Of a stretch of DNA of 13,864 nt, positions 1 through 8,433 are shown in pieces. Positions within the stretch are counted from its first letter, which is position 1. Every line of letters begins with the position of its first letter. Source of the stretch: RGIG5681 sp034180345 (GTDB taxonomy: Bacteria > Bacillota_I > Bacilli_A > Erysipelotrichales > Erysipelotrichaceae); NCBI GenBank assembly GCA_034180345.1, contig JAXFOQ010000042.1, forward strand, positions 1-13,864. Direction: 5' to 3'. The position numbers and the translations under genes are program-made. The notes beneath the pieces are model-generated. The model had not been told where the DNA came from. It did no database searches and was given only the letters and a program-made list of their open reading frames with translations.

Positions 1-129
1 CAAAGATAAATTTGTACTTCTGCCATCTTTTAATGAATATAATGTTGTCATTGGAATACCGGATAATTTAGATAATTTATATATTGTTATATTTTTATCT
101 TTGAGAATTTCAAATAATTTAATCTCCAT
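1..129 (-). CDS. Helix-turn-helix (XRE/Cro-like) regulator, 5' part only
   Basis: The minus strand reads 43 open codons from an ATG at 129 to the window edge, so the 3' end is not seen. The protein starts MEIKLFEILKDKN and continues with YKLSKLSGIPMTTLYSLKDG, the pattern of a small Cro/XRE helix-turn-helix domain: a scaffold helix, the turn at SGIP and a recognition helix from MTTLYSL. A good Shine-Dalgarno, AGGAG (minus strand, 137-141), sits 7 bases before the ATG. Such proteins bind DNA and often regulate mobile elements or toxin-antitoxin genes; the target here is unknown. The gene is divergent from the Cas3 remnant, and its ribosome-binding site lies on the breakpoint where Cas3 loses its 5' end. 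It probably belongs to whatever replaced the front of the cas operon. Family call is fairly firm, function is inference. Confidence 0.6.
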   Translation of the reverse strand, partial: MEIKLFEILKDKNITIYKLSKLSGIPMTTLYSLKDGRSTNLSL

Positions 130-143
130 AACTTTTCTCCTGG

Positions 144-1892
144 TTGAATAATTTAGGTAGTGAAAATTCACTTTCATTGCGTTTGGCTCATTCGAAAGCA
201 TATTTAAATGAAGAATTTAGATCGTTGGGTGATTTTACTAATATCGAAATAGATAATAAAGCAGGTGAGGAAGGCAAGATTTCGGTTAACCAATGGTTTT
301 CCGGAAGAAAAACCGCTTCATTGGATGAGTTTGTTGTGGGAACTGTTGATCAAATTTTGATGTTGGCACTTAAAAAAAGACATTTAGCATTAAGACATTT
401 GGGAATGAGTAAGAAGGTTGTTGTAATTGATGAGGTCCATGCCTATGATGTGTATATGGACCAATATTTAATGCGTGTTCTTGAATGGCTAGGGGCTTAT
501 GATGTTCCTGTGATACTTATGTCGGCAACATTGCCTAAAGCGAAAAGAATGGAGTTAATAAAATCATATATGAGCGGGAGGGGTGTTATGGTATCGAAAT
601 TAATCATAGATGATAATGAACATTACCCTTTAATTACATATAGTGATGGAAATGAAGTTAAACATTTTGATAAATTTGAAGTTCTTGTTGATAAGAAAAT
701 CAAGGTGAAGAAGATTTGTGATAAACAATTAGTTGCATTAATCAAAGAAGTGTTTTCTGAAGGTGGCGGTGTTGTAGGTATTGTGGTCAATACAGTTAAG
801 AGAGCTCAAGAATTTGGGCGCGAATTAGTTAGTAATTTTGGTGATGAATGTGTTGAAATTTTACATTCTGGTTTTATCGCAACTGAGAGAATTTGGAAGG
901 AAAAAGAATTACTAAGCACCATAGGGAAGAAAGGAGTTCGACCTAAGAAAAAAATAATTATCGGTACACAAGTGATTGAACAATCCTTAGATATTGATTT
1001 TGATGTATTAATTAGCGATTTGGCACCGATGGATTTTTTATTACAAAGATGTGGTAGGCTCCATAGGCATAATACCGCAAGACCGAAGAAACTTTTAAAT
1101 CCTACATTATATGTTATGGGCTGCAGTGATACATTAGATTTTGAACGAGGAGCATCAGCAATTTATGGAAATTATTTACTACAACGAACCCAATATTTTC
1201 TTCCAGATAATATAAATATTCCTACTGATATTTCGACACTTGTACAAAAAGTATACGATGATAAATCGATTGAAATAGATAAAAAATTTAAAGAAAAGTT
1301 TAATAATTTTGAAGAAGAATATCGAAAAAAAATTAAACAAAAAGAAAGGAAGGCAAAGCAATATCGATTAAGTGAGCCGATAACAGCAAAAGATGGAAGG
1401 CGTAATATGAACAATGGCAATTTGATTGGATGGCTTAAAAATTCAATACCGAAAGATACAGAAGAAAGGGCCTATGCTCAAGTAAGAGATATAGATGAAT
1501 CGATAGAGGTTATTGCTTTAAAGCGGATTGGTGATGGCTATGGTCTTATGAATGATAAAATAAATATTTCCAAAGAAATTGATGATGATAACATCGCCAG
1601 AAAGATTGCTGCAAATACATTGGTATTGCCAAAGATTTTTACAGGAGAATCTGCAATTGATAAAACTATTGATCAACTTGAAAATTATAATAGCAAATAT
1701 TTAAATGATTGGAGAGAAAATAAGTGGCTTAATGGGGCACTGGGAATAATTTTTGAAGAAAATTTTGATGGAACAGAAAAGTTTACATTTAATTTCCTGG
1801 ATAAAACAATAGTTTATGATGAAAAATATGGTATTAGTTTTAAGAATGATATAAAAGATAATGGAAAGGAAATTGGAAATGGGAAGATTTAA
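144..1892 (+). CDS. cas3: Cas3 helicase, 5'-truncated: HD nuclease and Walker A missing
   Basis: This is the C-terminal two-thirds of the type I-E effector Cas3, which normally unwinds and degrades DNA bound by Cascade. Visible motifs, counted from the TTG at 144, are DEVHAYD (96-102, motif II), SAT (127-129, motif III), GTQVIEQSLDIDFD (274-287) and QRCGRLHR (301-308, motif VI). The conserved segment NQWFSGRK (49-56) is also present. The family is usually about 900 residues; here the HD nuclease domain and the GKT Walker A region (motif I), roughly 300-350 residues, are absent. Reading upstream in frame meets TAA at 129-131, and no Shine-Dalgarno precedes TTG 144, so translation is doubtful. 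The last 14 bases overlap cse1. Family identity is certain; a working ATPase or nuclease is not possible from this product alone, so it is best read as a decayed or rearranged gene. Confidence 0.93.
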   Translation: MNNLGSENSLSLRLAHSKAYLNEEFRSLGDFTNIEIDNKAGEEGKISVNQWFSGRKTASLDEFVVGTVDQILMLALKKRHLALRHLGMSKKVVVIDEVHAYDVYMDQYLMRVLEWLGAYDVPVILMSATLPKAKRMELIKSYMSGRGVMVSKLIIDDNEHYPLITYSDGNEVKHFDKFEVLVDKKIKVKKICDKQLVALIKEVFSEGGGVVGIVVNTVKRAQEFGRELVSNFGDECVEILHSGFIATERIWKEKELLSTIGKKGVRPKKKIIIGTQVIEQSLDIDFDVLISDLAPMDFLLQRCGRLHRHNTARPKKLLNPTLYVMGCSDTLDFERGASAIYGNYLLQRTQYFLPDNINIPTDISTLVQKVYDDKSIEIDKKFKEKFNNFEEEYRKKIKQKERKAKQYRLSEPITAKDGRRNMNNGNLIGWLKNSIPKDTEERAYAQVRDIDESIEVIALKRIGDGYGLMNDKINISKEIDDDNIARKIAANTLVLPKIFTGESAIDKTIDQLENYNSKYLNDWRENKWLNGALGIIFEENFDGTEKFTFNFLDKTIVYDEKYGISFKNDIKDNGKEIGNGKI

Positions 1893-3618
1893 TTTATTGC
1901 GAGAACCTTGGATAAATGTTGTGTGCGATGATAATGGGACCACAAAATTAGTTAGTTTAATTGATATTTTCAACAATAATGAAGAATACTTGGATTTGGC
2001 AGGGGATACAAAAACACAAGATTTTGCATTATTGCGAATATTGTTGGCAGTGCTTCACACTGTTTTATCAAGATTTAATTCTGATGGTGATGTTTATGAT
2101 TTTGTTGATGTTGATGAACGCTATAAACAAATATCCTCTGTGAATAGTTGTGATATAAATGATTATAAAGCAGATTTGTTGGATACTTGGGTAAATGTAT
2201 GGAATGATAAAAAATTTCCAAAGATAATATGTGAATATTTATATAAGTGGGAAGACAGATTTTTCTTATTTGATGAAAAATATCCATTTATGCAGGTTAG
2301 AAAATACGATATTAGACCAGAAGTTCTCAGCAAGCCTTCAGGTTCTAAGTTTTCTGGCAAGACAATAAATAGGCTTATATCTGAAAGTGCTAATAAGCAA
2401 TCATTGTTTTCTCCTAAAAATGAAAATGATAGGAATTTGAGTAAGGAAATTCTATCAGAAGCAGAAATTGCAAGATGGCTTATAACGCTTCATGGGTATA
2501 TCGGTCTTTCTGATAAAGTTATTTTTGGTGAAGAAAAATATAAAGCATCAAAAGGATGGCTATTTGATATAGGGGGTGTATATCTTAAAGGTAATAATTT
2601 ATTTGAAACTCTAATGCTTAATTGTTATTTACCCTGTGAATATGGAGAAAATCTTAAAAATTCGCAAAGGCCAGCTTGGGAAATGGAAAGCAGCGAAAAG
2701 ATTAAATCCTGCTTAAGTGATAATATTATTTACAATATCTCAGAGCTATATACTGCTTGGAGTCGTGCTATATATATAAATCCTGATATAGATATTGATG
2801 AACCATTTTATTGTGAGATTGTAAAATTACCAGAAATAATTCATAAAGATAATTTGTTGGAACCGATGACTCTTTGGAATTACAATGGAAAAGATGGTGA
2901 TAAAGATGGCGTTACACCAAAAAAACATATATACAATCAATCGCTGTGGAGATCATTTGGGTTATTGACCATAAATGAAATGAACGATACTCAAATTGGA
3001 AAATATCGCCCAGGCATTATTAATTGGTTGCAGGAAATAAAAAAAGTGTTCTTTGAGGAAGATTATGAAAGTCTTAAATGTATTAAGGGAATTATGGCAG
3101 TAAGTATGGAGTCTGATGGCAATGCAACCTCTTGGCTTCCGATAGGTGAAAATATTGACTTTTTAAGCATTCAAGATTTTATTTTAACTGATGTTAAAGA
3201 AGGGGGGTGGACAGGAAAAATTAATGACATCATTCAAAACACAAAGGAAACTGTCGAAAAAAACTACAAGAATTATCTTAGAGATATTGCGCGTCTTAGA
3301 GGTTTGAGCGATAAACAATATGATAGTTTTATCACTAGGAATATTGAAGCTGTTTATTTTGAAATTGACAAATCTTTTCGCAGATGGTTAATTGGAATTA
3401 AAAGAGAAGATGATAAGAAAGTTAAAGAAAATCTATGGAAATCAATCCTACAAAAAATCGTAATTAAAGAGGCTAAAAAAATATATGTAGCTGGTGGTAC
3501 AAGAGATTTTGTGGGAATTGAAGCCAATAAGAGCATTGAGAATATTGCTGTGATATTTAATAAATTTATGATGTATATGAATGTAAGATTTAAGAAAGGA
3601 GGAAATAATGAATTTTAA
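1879..3618 (+). CDS. cse1: Cascade large subunit Cse1 (CasA/Cas8e)
   Basis: Cse1 is the large subunit of the type I-E Cascade; it reads the PAM, helps open target DNA and recruits Cas3. The 579-residue protein begins MGRFNLLREPWINV, the family's typical N-terminus. It contains GNNLFETLMLN (about 238-248) and QRPAWE (about 263-268), both characteristic of the globular domain, and ends in a helical C-terminal part consistent with the four-helix bundle. An in-frame ATG at 1861 is possible, but ATG 1879 is preferred: AAAGGA lies 8 bases upstream and it gives the canonical start. It overlaps the end of cas3 by 14 bases and the start of cse2 by 11, indicating translational coupling. The reading frame is intact. 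Without Cas3 it could still support target binding. Confidence 0.93.
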   Translation: MGRFNLLREPWINVVCDDNGTTKLVSLIDIFNNNEEYLDLAGDTKTQDFALLRILLAVLHTVLSRFNSDGDVYDFVDVDERYKQISSVNSCDINDYKADLLDTWVNVWNDKKFPKIICEYLYKWEDRFFLFDEKYPFMQVRKYDIRPEVLSKPSGSKFSGKTINRLISESANKQSLFSPKNENDRNLSKEILSEAEIARWLITLHGYIGLSDKVIFGEEKYKASKGWLFDIGGVYLKGNNLFETLMLNCYLPCEYGENLKNSQRPAWEMESSEKIKSCLSDNIIYNISELYTAWSRAIYINPDIDIDEPFYCEIVKLPEIIHKDNLLEPMTLWNYNGKDGDKDGVTPKKHIYNQSLWRSFGLLTINEMNDTQIGKYRPGIINWLQEIKKVFFEEDYESLKCIKGIMAVSMESDGNATSWLPIGENIDFLSIQDFILTDVKEGGWTGKINDIIQNTKETVEKNYKNYLRDIARLRGLSDKQYDSFITRNIEAVYFEIDKSFRRWLIGIKREDDKKVKENLWKSILQKIVIKEAKKIYVAGGTRDFVGIEANKSIENIAVIFNKFMMYMNVRFKKGGNNEF

Positions 3619-4207
3619 AGATAGAGAAGATTTAGTTTATAAAACAACAAAAAGAATTATTAAAGTAATTGAGTCCATGGATGATCCATCAAAAAAAGCG
3701 ATACTGGCCAAACTTAGGCATTCAATTGGAAGATCGATTACAGAATATCTTGATATTTTAAAACTTGTTTATGCTAATTTTCCCGAAGAAATTTTGGATA
3801 TAAGTGAAAAACTTTTATGGGAAGAAGATGCAATAATTTCAGCATTGCAACTATTTGCGCTTCATAAACAAGGCAAAAAAGAAAGTGTAATACCTGAAGA
3901 TGATGAAAAATTAAGTATTGGAGCCTCACTTAGATATTTGAGAAATAATGAAGATTCAAAAGCAGTAGATAAAAGGTTTAATGGAATGATAGTGTCTGCA
4001 ACTTATGAGGAATTCAAAAATCATTTAAGACATTTAATTAAATTATTAAAGGCTCGCGTTGATGATGTTAAAGTCGATTATGCGTTACTTGCCAAAAATT
4101 TATTTACAATAGCGGTTGGTAACTTTGAAAATGTTAAATTAACATGGGCTAGAGATTTTTATTACATAAAGACAAAAGGAGAAGCTAATAATGAAAGCAA
4201 ACAATAA
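3608..4207 (+). CDS. cse2: Cascade small subunit Cse2 (CasB/Cas11)
   Basis: Cse2 is the small helical subunit present as a dimer in type I-E Cascade, where it stabilises the crRNA-DNA hybrid and the displaced strand. The 199-residue product is mostly alpha-helical by composition, rich in Lys and Arg, and has the family-like pieces AKLRHSIGRSITEYLDIL (about 36-53) and SIGASLRYLRN (about 102-112). The length is within the family range. A strong Shine-Dalgarno, AAAGGAGG, sits about 6 bases before ATG 3608 inside the end of cse1. The tail overlaps cas7 by 17 bases. Sequence conservation in this family is low, so the assignment rests both on these pieces and on its position between cse1 and cas7. 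Confidence 0.87.
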   Translation: MNFKDREDLVYKTTKRIIKVIESMDDPSKKAILAKLRHSIGRSITEYLDILKLVYANFPEEILDISEKLLWEEDAIISALQLFALHKQGKKESVIPEDDEKLSIGASLRYLRNNEDSKAVDKRFNGMIVSATYEEFKNHLRHLIKLLKARVDDVKVDYALLAKNLFTIAVGNFENVKLTWARDFYYIKTKGEANNESKQ

Positions 4208-5273
4208 AAGAATTTACTTGGATTTACATGTAATTCAAACAGTTCCACCTTCAAATATCAATAGAGATGATGTTGGAAGTCCTAAAACAGCTCAATTTGG
4301 TGGTGTTAGAAGGGCCAGAGTAAGCTCTCAGTCATGGAAAAGAGCTATGAGAAATTATTTTAATGAAAAAGTGATTGGAAGTAATATTGGCATTAGAACT
4401 TGCTATATAATCAAATATGTAGCAGATAAAATTTTGGAACTAGACTCATCACTTTCTGAGGAAAAAGCCATGAGTATGGCTGAGGAAATGATAAAACTAG
4501 TTAATATTGGAATCAAAGATAATAAAACAAAAGCGTTATTTTTCTTAGGTAATAGTCAGGCTGAGGCACTTGCAAAAGCAGCAGTTGAAGGTATAAAAAA
4601 GAATACTGAAATAGAGAAAAAATTCAAAAAAAGTCAGCCTATAGATATAGCTTTATTTGGTAGAATGGTAGCTGATAATCCTAATTTGAACGAAGATGCA
4701 TCTGCTCAAGTGGCACATGCGATTTCTACTCATGGAATACAAACGGAATTTGATTTTTTCACTGCGGTTGATGATCTTTCTTCGGGAGCATCTTTAGGAG
4801 CAGAAATGTTGGGATCTATTGAATTTAATTCTGCAACTTTATATAGATATGCAAATATTGCAGTCCATGAGTTCTTAAACCAATTGGGTGATAAAGAGGC
4901 TGTTATTGATTCAATAAAACTTTTTATTGATGCTTTTGCGAAATCTATGCCTACAGGTAAAATAAATACTTTTGCCAATCAAACTTTACCACAGTTTATA
5001 ATGATTAATATTAGAGAGGATCGCCCTATTTCGTTGGTTAATGGTTTTGAAAATCCAGTAAAAGGCGTGGATGGATATGTAGAAAAATCTATTAAAAAAT
5101 TGGTTAAAGAATTTAATAATGCCCGTAAATTTGTAGAAGATCCTATTAAAAGTGTCTATGTTTCAGTTGCTGAAATAGATGGTCTAAGCGAAATTGGCGA
5201 AGAATTAGGCTCGTTGAATGAAATGAACAAAAAAATTGCTGAAGTTTTAAATTCAGTATTAATAAGTGATTAG
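4191..5273 (+). CDS. cas7: Cascade backbone subunit Cas7e (CasC/Cse4)
   Basis: Cas7e forms the six-copy helical backbone of Cascade that holds the crRNA spacer. The 360-residue protein opens with the family signature: YLDLHVIQTVPPSNINRDD (9-27), then FGGVRRARVSSQSWKRAMR (36-54), a basic RNA-contacting stretch. HGIQTEFDFFTAVDD and GASLGAEMLGS, in the middle, match the usual Cas7e core, and the length is normal for the family. ATG 4191 is preceded by AAAGGAGAAG about 9 bases upstream and overlaps the end of cse2 by 17 bases. The gene is intact and ends 12 bases before the preferred cas5 start. It is one of the most confidently recognised genes in the window. Confidence 0.96.
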   Translation: MKANNKRIYLDLHVIQTVPPSNINRDDVGSPKTAQFGGVRRARVSSQSWKRAMRNYFNEKVIGSNIGIRTCYIIKYVADKILELDSSLSEEKAMSMAEEMIKLVNIGIKDNKTKALFFLGNSQAEALAKAAVEGIKKNTEIEKKFKKSQPIDIALFGRMVADNPNLNEDASAQVAHAISTHGIQTEFDFFTAVDDLSSGASLGAEMLGSIEFNSATLYRYANIAVHEFLNQLGDKEAVIDSIKLFIDAFAKSMPTGKINTFANQTLPQFIMINIREDRPISLVNGFENPVKGVDGYVEKSIKKLVKEFNNARKFVEDPIKSVYVSVAEIDGLSEIGEELGSLNEMNKKIAEVLNSVLISD

Positions 5274-5285
5274 TGGGTATTGGTT

Positions 5286-5984
5286 GTGAAGACTTTATTA
5301 TTAAAATTTTCAGGACCGCTTCAGTCCTGGGGTACAAAATCAAATTTTAATACCAGGAACACCGATCCCTATCCTTCAAAGAGTGCTGTAATTGGGTTAA
5401 TAGCTGCAAGTTTAGGATATAGGCGAGATCAAGAAACTGAACTTATAAAATTAAATGAATTAGATTTTGCGGTTAGAGTTGATCAACCAGGCAATATATG
5501 TTGTGATTATCATATTGTTCGTGTTTGTGATGATAATGATAAACCAAAAACAACATATGTAACAAATAGATATTATATTGAAGATGGAGTTTTTGTTGTA
5601 GCAATTTCCCATCGTGATGAAAGTTATATCGATATGATTGATAAAGGGTTAAAACACCCATACTTTCAGCCATTTATGGGTAGAAGATCACTACCTCTGC
5701 CAATAGATTTTATTTTAGGAAAAACAGATGAAGGCGCTATTGAGAGTTTGGAAAAATTAGATTGGAAAGCCTCTAAGTGGTATAAGGTTAGAAATAATGA
5801 TCAAAAAGTTTCGCTGGAAGTATATGCTGATTCAAAATTAATTTCATCTAAATCTTTGAATTTAAAAAAAGATAGACCAATATCATTTTCTTTTACTGAA
5901 AGAAAATTTGGTTTTAGATATGAAGCAATAACGATCGTAGAAGTTGATAATAAGGAGGAAAAAAATGTACATATCAAGAGTTGA
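5286..5984 (+). CDS. cas5: Cascade subunit Cas5e (CasD)
   Basis: Cas5e caps the 5' handle of the crRNA in Cascade and contacts Cse1. The protein begins MKTLLLKFSGPLQSWG, the classical Cas5e N-terminus, and carries PSKSAVIGLIAASLGYRR (about 30-47) and PFMGRRSLP (about 130-138), with FSFTERKFGFRYEA near the C-terminus. Two starts are possible: TTG at 5280 (two residues longer) and GTG at 5286. GTG 5286 is chosen because it reproduces the family N-terminus and has a better spacing (7 bases) from the only weak Shine-Dalgarno, GTGGGT at 5273-5278. The predicted length is 232 residues, normal for the family. The last 20 bases overlap cas6e. The weak initiation signal contrasts with the strong sites of cse2 and cas6e and suggests coupling to cas7 translation. 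Confidence 0.93.
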   Translation: MKTLLLKFSGPLQSWGTKSNFNTRNTDPYPSKSAVIGLIAASLGYRRDQETELIKLNELDFAVRVDQPGNICCDYHIVRVCDDNDKPKTTYVTNRYYIEDGVFVVAISHRDESYIDMIDKGLKHPYFQPFMGRRSLPLPIDFILGKTDEGAIESLEKLDWKASKWYKVRNNDQKVSLEVYADSKLISSKSLNLKKDRPISFSFTERKFGFRYEAITIVEVDNKEEKNVHIKS

Positions 5985-6600
5985 AATTGATGTGAACAAT
6001 CCAAAAAAAATAAAAAATTTAACACATATTGGAGCATATCATAGTTGGGTTGAGGATAGTTTTCCAGAAGAAAAAGCTATGAATATTAGAACAAGAAAAT
6101 TATGGAGAGTAGAAAAGTTAGGAAAAAAACAATTTTTAATGGTAGTAAGTAAAAGTGTTCCTAATAAAACTATATTTGAGAAATACGGTGTTAAAAATAC
6201 TTCTGAATCTAAGGACTATGATTTATTTTTAAAAAAAATCAAAAAGGGTAATAGAATGTTTTTTAAAGTTACTTTGAATCCTGTGATTTGTAAAGCAATC
6301 GATATTGGTAAAAGAGGAATAATTAAACCCTGTTTAAGTATTGATGAACAGCTTGAATATATAATGAACAGAGCTGAAATAAATGGATTTTCTTTAAAAC
6401 CTGAGAATCTTGCGATAGTTGAAAAAGGTGTAGTTATTTTAGTTAAGGATAACAAAGAAAAAATAAAATTTGTTAAGGCTGTTTATGAAGGTTATTTAAC
6501 GGTTGAAGATGCAGATAAATTTAGAGAAATTCTTACTAGCGGTATCGGTAAACATAAGGCTTATGGTTTTGGCATGATGACTGTAATACCAATGGTGTAA
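5965..6600 (+). CDS. cas6e: Cas6e (CasE/Cse3) pre-crRNA endoribonuclease
   Basis: Cas6e cuts the pre-crRNA at the base of the repeat hairpin and stays bound to the crRNA 3' handle. The 211-residue product starts MYISRVEIDV, with GAYHSWVEDSFP at 23-34; Tyr25 and His26 lie where the catalytic Tyr/His of the family are expected. The C-terminus holds the glycine-rich loop GIGKHKAYGFGM (about 195-206) that defines the family. ATG 5965 follows a near-perfect AAGGAGG (5952-5958), so the upstream in-frame ATG at 5944 is rejected. The start overlaps cas5 by 20 bases. Its RNA substrate, a repeat with a CCCGC-ATAA-GCGGG hairpin, is encoded at 8485-9001. The frame is intact. Confidence 0.92.
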   Translation: MYISRVEIDVNNPKKIKNLTHIGAYHSWVEDSFPEEKAMNIRTRKLWRVEKLGKKQFLMVVSKSVPNKTIFEKYGVKNTSESKDYDLFLKKIKKGNRMFFKVTLNPVICKAIDIGKRGIIKPCLSIDEQLEYIMNRAEINGFSLKPENLAIVEKGVVILVKDNKEKIKFVKAVYEGYLTVEDADKFREILTSGIGKHKAYGFGMMTVIPMV

Positions 6601-6602
6601 AA

Positions 6603-7544
6603 ATGGAAAGTCAAAGTATTCGCAAGAAAACATCATTAAATATATTGCCGAAAATAAGTGATAGAGTTAGTTTTTTCTACATTGAACATTCTAAAATTAA
6701 TCGTCATAATGGCGCAATTACAGTTACAGATTATCGAGGTATTGTTAAGATACCTGCTGCGATGATAGGTGCGCTATTACTGGGACCCGGAACTGAAATA
6801 AGCCATCGGGCAGTTGAATTGATTGGTGAAATAGGAACTTCGGTGGTGTGGGTTGGCGAGTATGGAGTTAGAAATTATGCACATGGCAGATCCTTGGCAC
6901 ATTCGACAAAATTACTTGAAAAACAAGCAAAACTAGTATCTAATAATAGAAGTAGATTGGATGTTGCAAGAAAAATGTATCAGATGAGATTTCCAAACGA
7001 AGATGTATCTAAGATGACAATGCAACAACTCAGAGGACGAGAAGGGGCTCGTGTAAAACAGGTTTATAGAAATAATTCTAAGCGATTTAATGTTTCGTGG
7101 ACAAAAAGGGAATATGATGTTGAAGATTTTTCGTCTGGGAATGCTGCAAACATGGCCCTTTCTGCAGCTAATGTTTCTTTGTATGGTTTGGTTCATAGTA
7201 TTATTGTAGCTCTTGGGATGTCGCCAGGGTTGGGATTTGTTCACACAGGGCATGATTTATCTTTCGTATATGATATTGCAGATTTATATAAGGCGGATTT
7301 AACCATTCCTTTGGCTTTTGAGGTTGCTTCAAAATTTGAGCCTACTGATGATATTGCAAATATTACTAGATTAAAAGTTAGAGATTTGTTTTATGATGGA
7401 AAAATATCTGCAAAAATTGTTGAAGATTTACAGTATCTTTTAGATATTGATAAGTCAGACAAAATTTTAATTGAAAGTTTTGGATTATGGGATGATAAAG
7501 AAGAATTGGTTAAATATGGAGTGAATTATAAGGAGGATTTTTAA
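6603..7544 (+). CDS. cas1: Cas1e spacer integrase
   Basis: Cas1 is the metal-dependent integrase that inserts new spacers at the leader end of the array, working with Cas2. The 313-residue product has all expected active-site residues: Glu147 in LRGREGARV, His214 in GFVHTGHD, and Asp224 and Asp227 in SFVYDIADLYK. The spacing matches the E141/H208/D218/D221 set of the E. coli type I-E protein. The N-terminal beta domain (about 1-90) includes RVSFFYIEHSKI and the run up to GEYGVRNYAHG. It begins 2 bases after the cas6e stop with no clear Shine-Dalgarno, so it probably depends on re-initiation after Cas6e. It is intact, so the adaptation half of the system looks functional by sequence. Confidence 0.96.
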   Translation: MESQSIRKKTSLNILPKISDRVSFFYIEHSKINRHNGAITVTDYRGIVKIPAAMIGALLLGPGTEISHRAVELIGEIGTSVVWVGEYGVRNYAHGRSLAHSTKLLEKQAKLVSNNRSRLDVARKMYQMRFPNEDVSKMTMQQLRGREGARVKQVYRNNSKRFNVSWTKREYDVEDFSSGNAANMALSAANVSLYGLVHSIIVALGMSPGLGFVHTGHDLSFVYDIADLYKADLTIPLAFEVASKFEPTDDIANITRLKVRDLFYDGKISAKIVEDLQYLLDIDKSDKILIESFGLWDDKEELVKYGVNYKEDF

Positions 7545-7548
7545 TATA

Positions 7549-8433
7549 ATGCCTTTAACATTAATTACTGTTAAAAATATTCCTTTAGCTGTTAAAGGTG
7601 ATTTATCGAAGTGGATGCAAGAAATTGCAACTGGTGTATATATCGGCAATTTTAATAGCAAAATTAGAGAAAAATTGTGGGAAAGAGTCAAAGAAAATGT
7701 TGGAAAAGGAGAAGCTACTTTAAGTTATTATGCAAGAAATGAAATAGGATATAGTTTCGATACTTTTAATACTGACAGATTTGTTAAAGAAATTGATGGG
7801 ATACCGCTGGTATTTATTCCACCTATAGAAAAATACAATAATTTAGAATATTCAAGAGGTTTTAGCGATGCAGCTAAAAATAGAAATTGTCGCAAATATG
7901 CTTCAAAGATTACTAATAAAAATTCTGTAAAAGAAGGTGAATTTAATAATTATGTAGTTATAGATATAGAAACCGATGGTCTTAATAAAGATGAAAATTT
8001 TATAATTGAAATTGGTGCCATAAAGTATGAATATGGTAAAGTTACAGAATTTTCTCAATTAATTAGTTATGATCATATATTGCCTAATAATATTGTTAAG
8101 CTTACAGGGATAACCAATACATTGCTTAAAAAATATGGAAAACCAATAACAGAAGTTTTGGTAAAATTGAAGGAATTTATTGGAGAAAATGTAATTATAG
8201 GTTATAAAGTTGATTTTGATTTGGGATTTTTAAATAGCAATTTTAATAAATTTGAAATTAAAGGAATAAAAAATAGGACGATTGATTTATTGGAATTGAT
8301 TAAATCGAAGAATAATTTAGATAGTTATAAATTAAAAGATGTTTTAATAAATTATGGCATAAATAAAAAAGTTCCACATCGAGCTTTAGAGGATGCAAAA
8401 TTAATTTATGAGTTATTTTTAAAAGTAATATAA
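7549..8433 (+). CDS. cas2: Cas2e fused to a DEDDh (DnaQ-like) exonuclease
   Basis: A two-domain adaptation protein of 294 residues. Residues 1 to about 95 are a type I-E Cas2: it starts MPLTLITVKNIPLAVKGDL, has TGVYIGNFNSKIREKLW (28-44), and ends in IPLVFIPP. A linker of about 35 residues leads to a 3'-5' exonuclease domain (about 134-294) with a complete DEDDh set: Asp139 and Glu141 in DIETDG, Asp224 in GYKVDFDLGFL, and His277 and Asp282 in PHRALEDA. The five-residue His-Asp spacing is the one in DnaQ. Known fusions of this kind trim prespacer 3' overhangs before Cas1 integrates them. AGGAGG at 7531-7536 lies 12 bases before ATG 7549, a slightly long spacing. It starts 4 bases after cas1 and ends 51 bases before the first repeat. 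Fully intact. Confidence 0.94.
   Translation: MPLTLITVKNIPLAVKGDLSKWMQEIATGVYIGNFNSKIREKLWERVKENVGKGEATLSYYARNEIGYSFDTFNTDRFVKEIDGIPLVFIPPIEKYNNLEYSRGFSDAAKNRNCRKYASKITNKNSVKEGEFNNYVVIDIETDGLNKDENFIIEIGAIKYEYGKVTEFSQLISYDHILPNNIVKLTGITNTLLKKYGKPITEVLVKLKEFIGENVIIGYKVDFDLGFLNSNFNKFEIKGIKNRTIDLLELIKSKNNLDSYKLKDVLINYGINKKVPHRALEDAKLIYELFLKVI

Noticed and set aside
38..43. TATAAT as a cas operon promoter
   Set aside because: It lies inside the HTH coding sequence, and no acceptable -35 occurs at 16-18 bases; kept only as a remark.
1172..1420. Open minus-strand frames inside cas3, cse1, cas7 and others
   Set aside because: They are shadows of AT-rich genes: Phe/Ile/Leu/Ser-rich, lacking ribosome-binding sites and family features, and opposite strongly supported genes.
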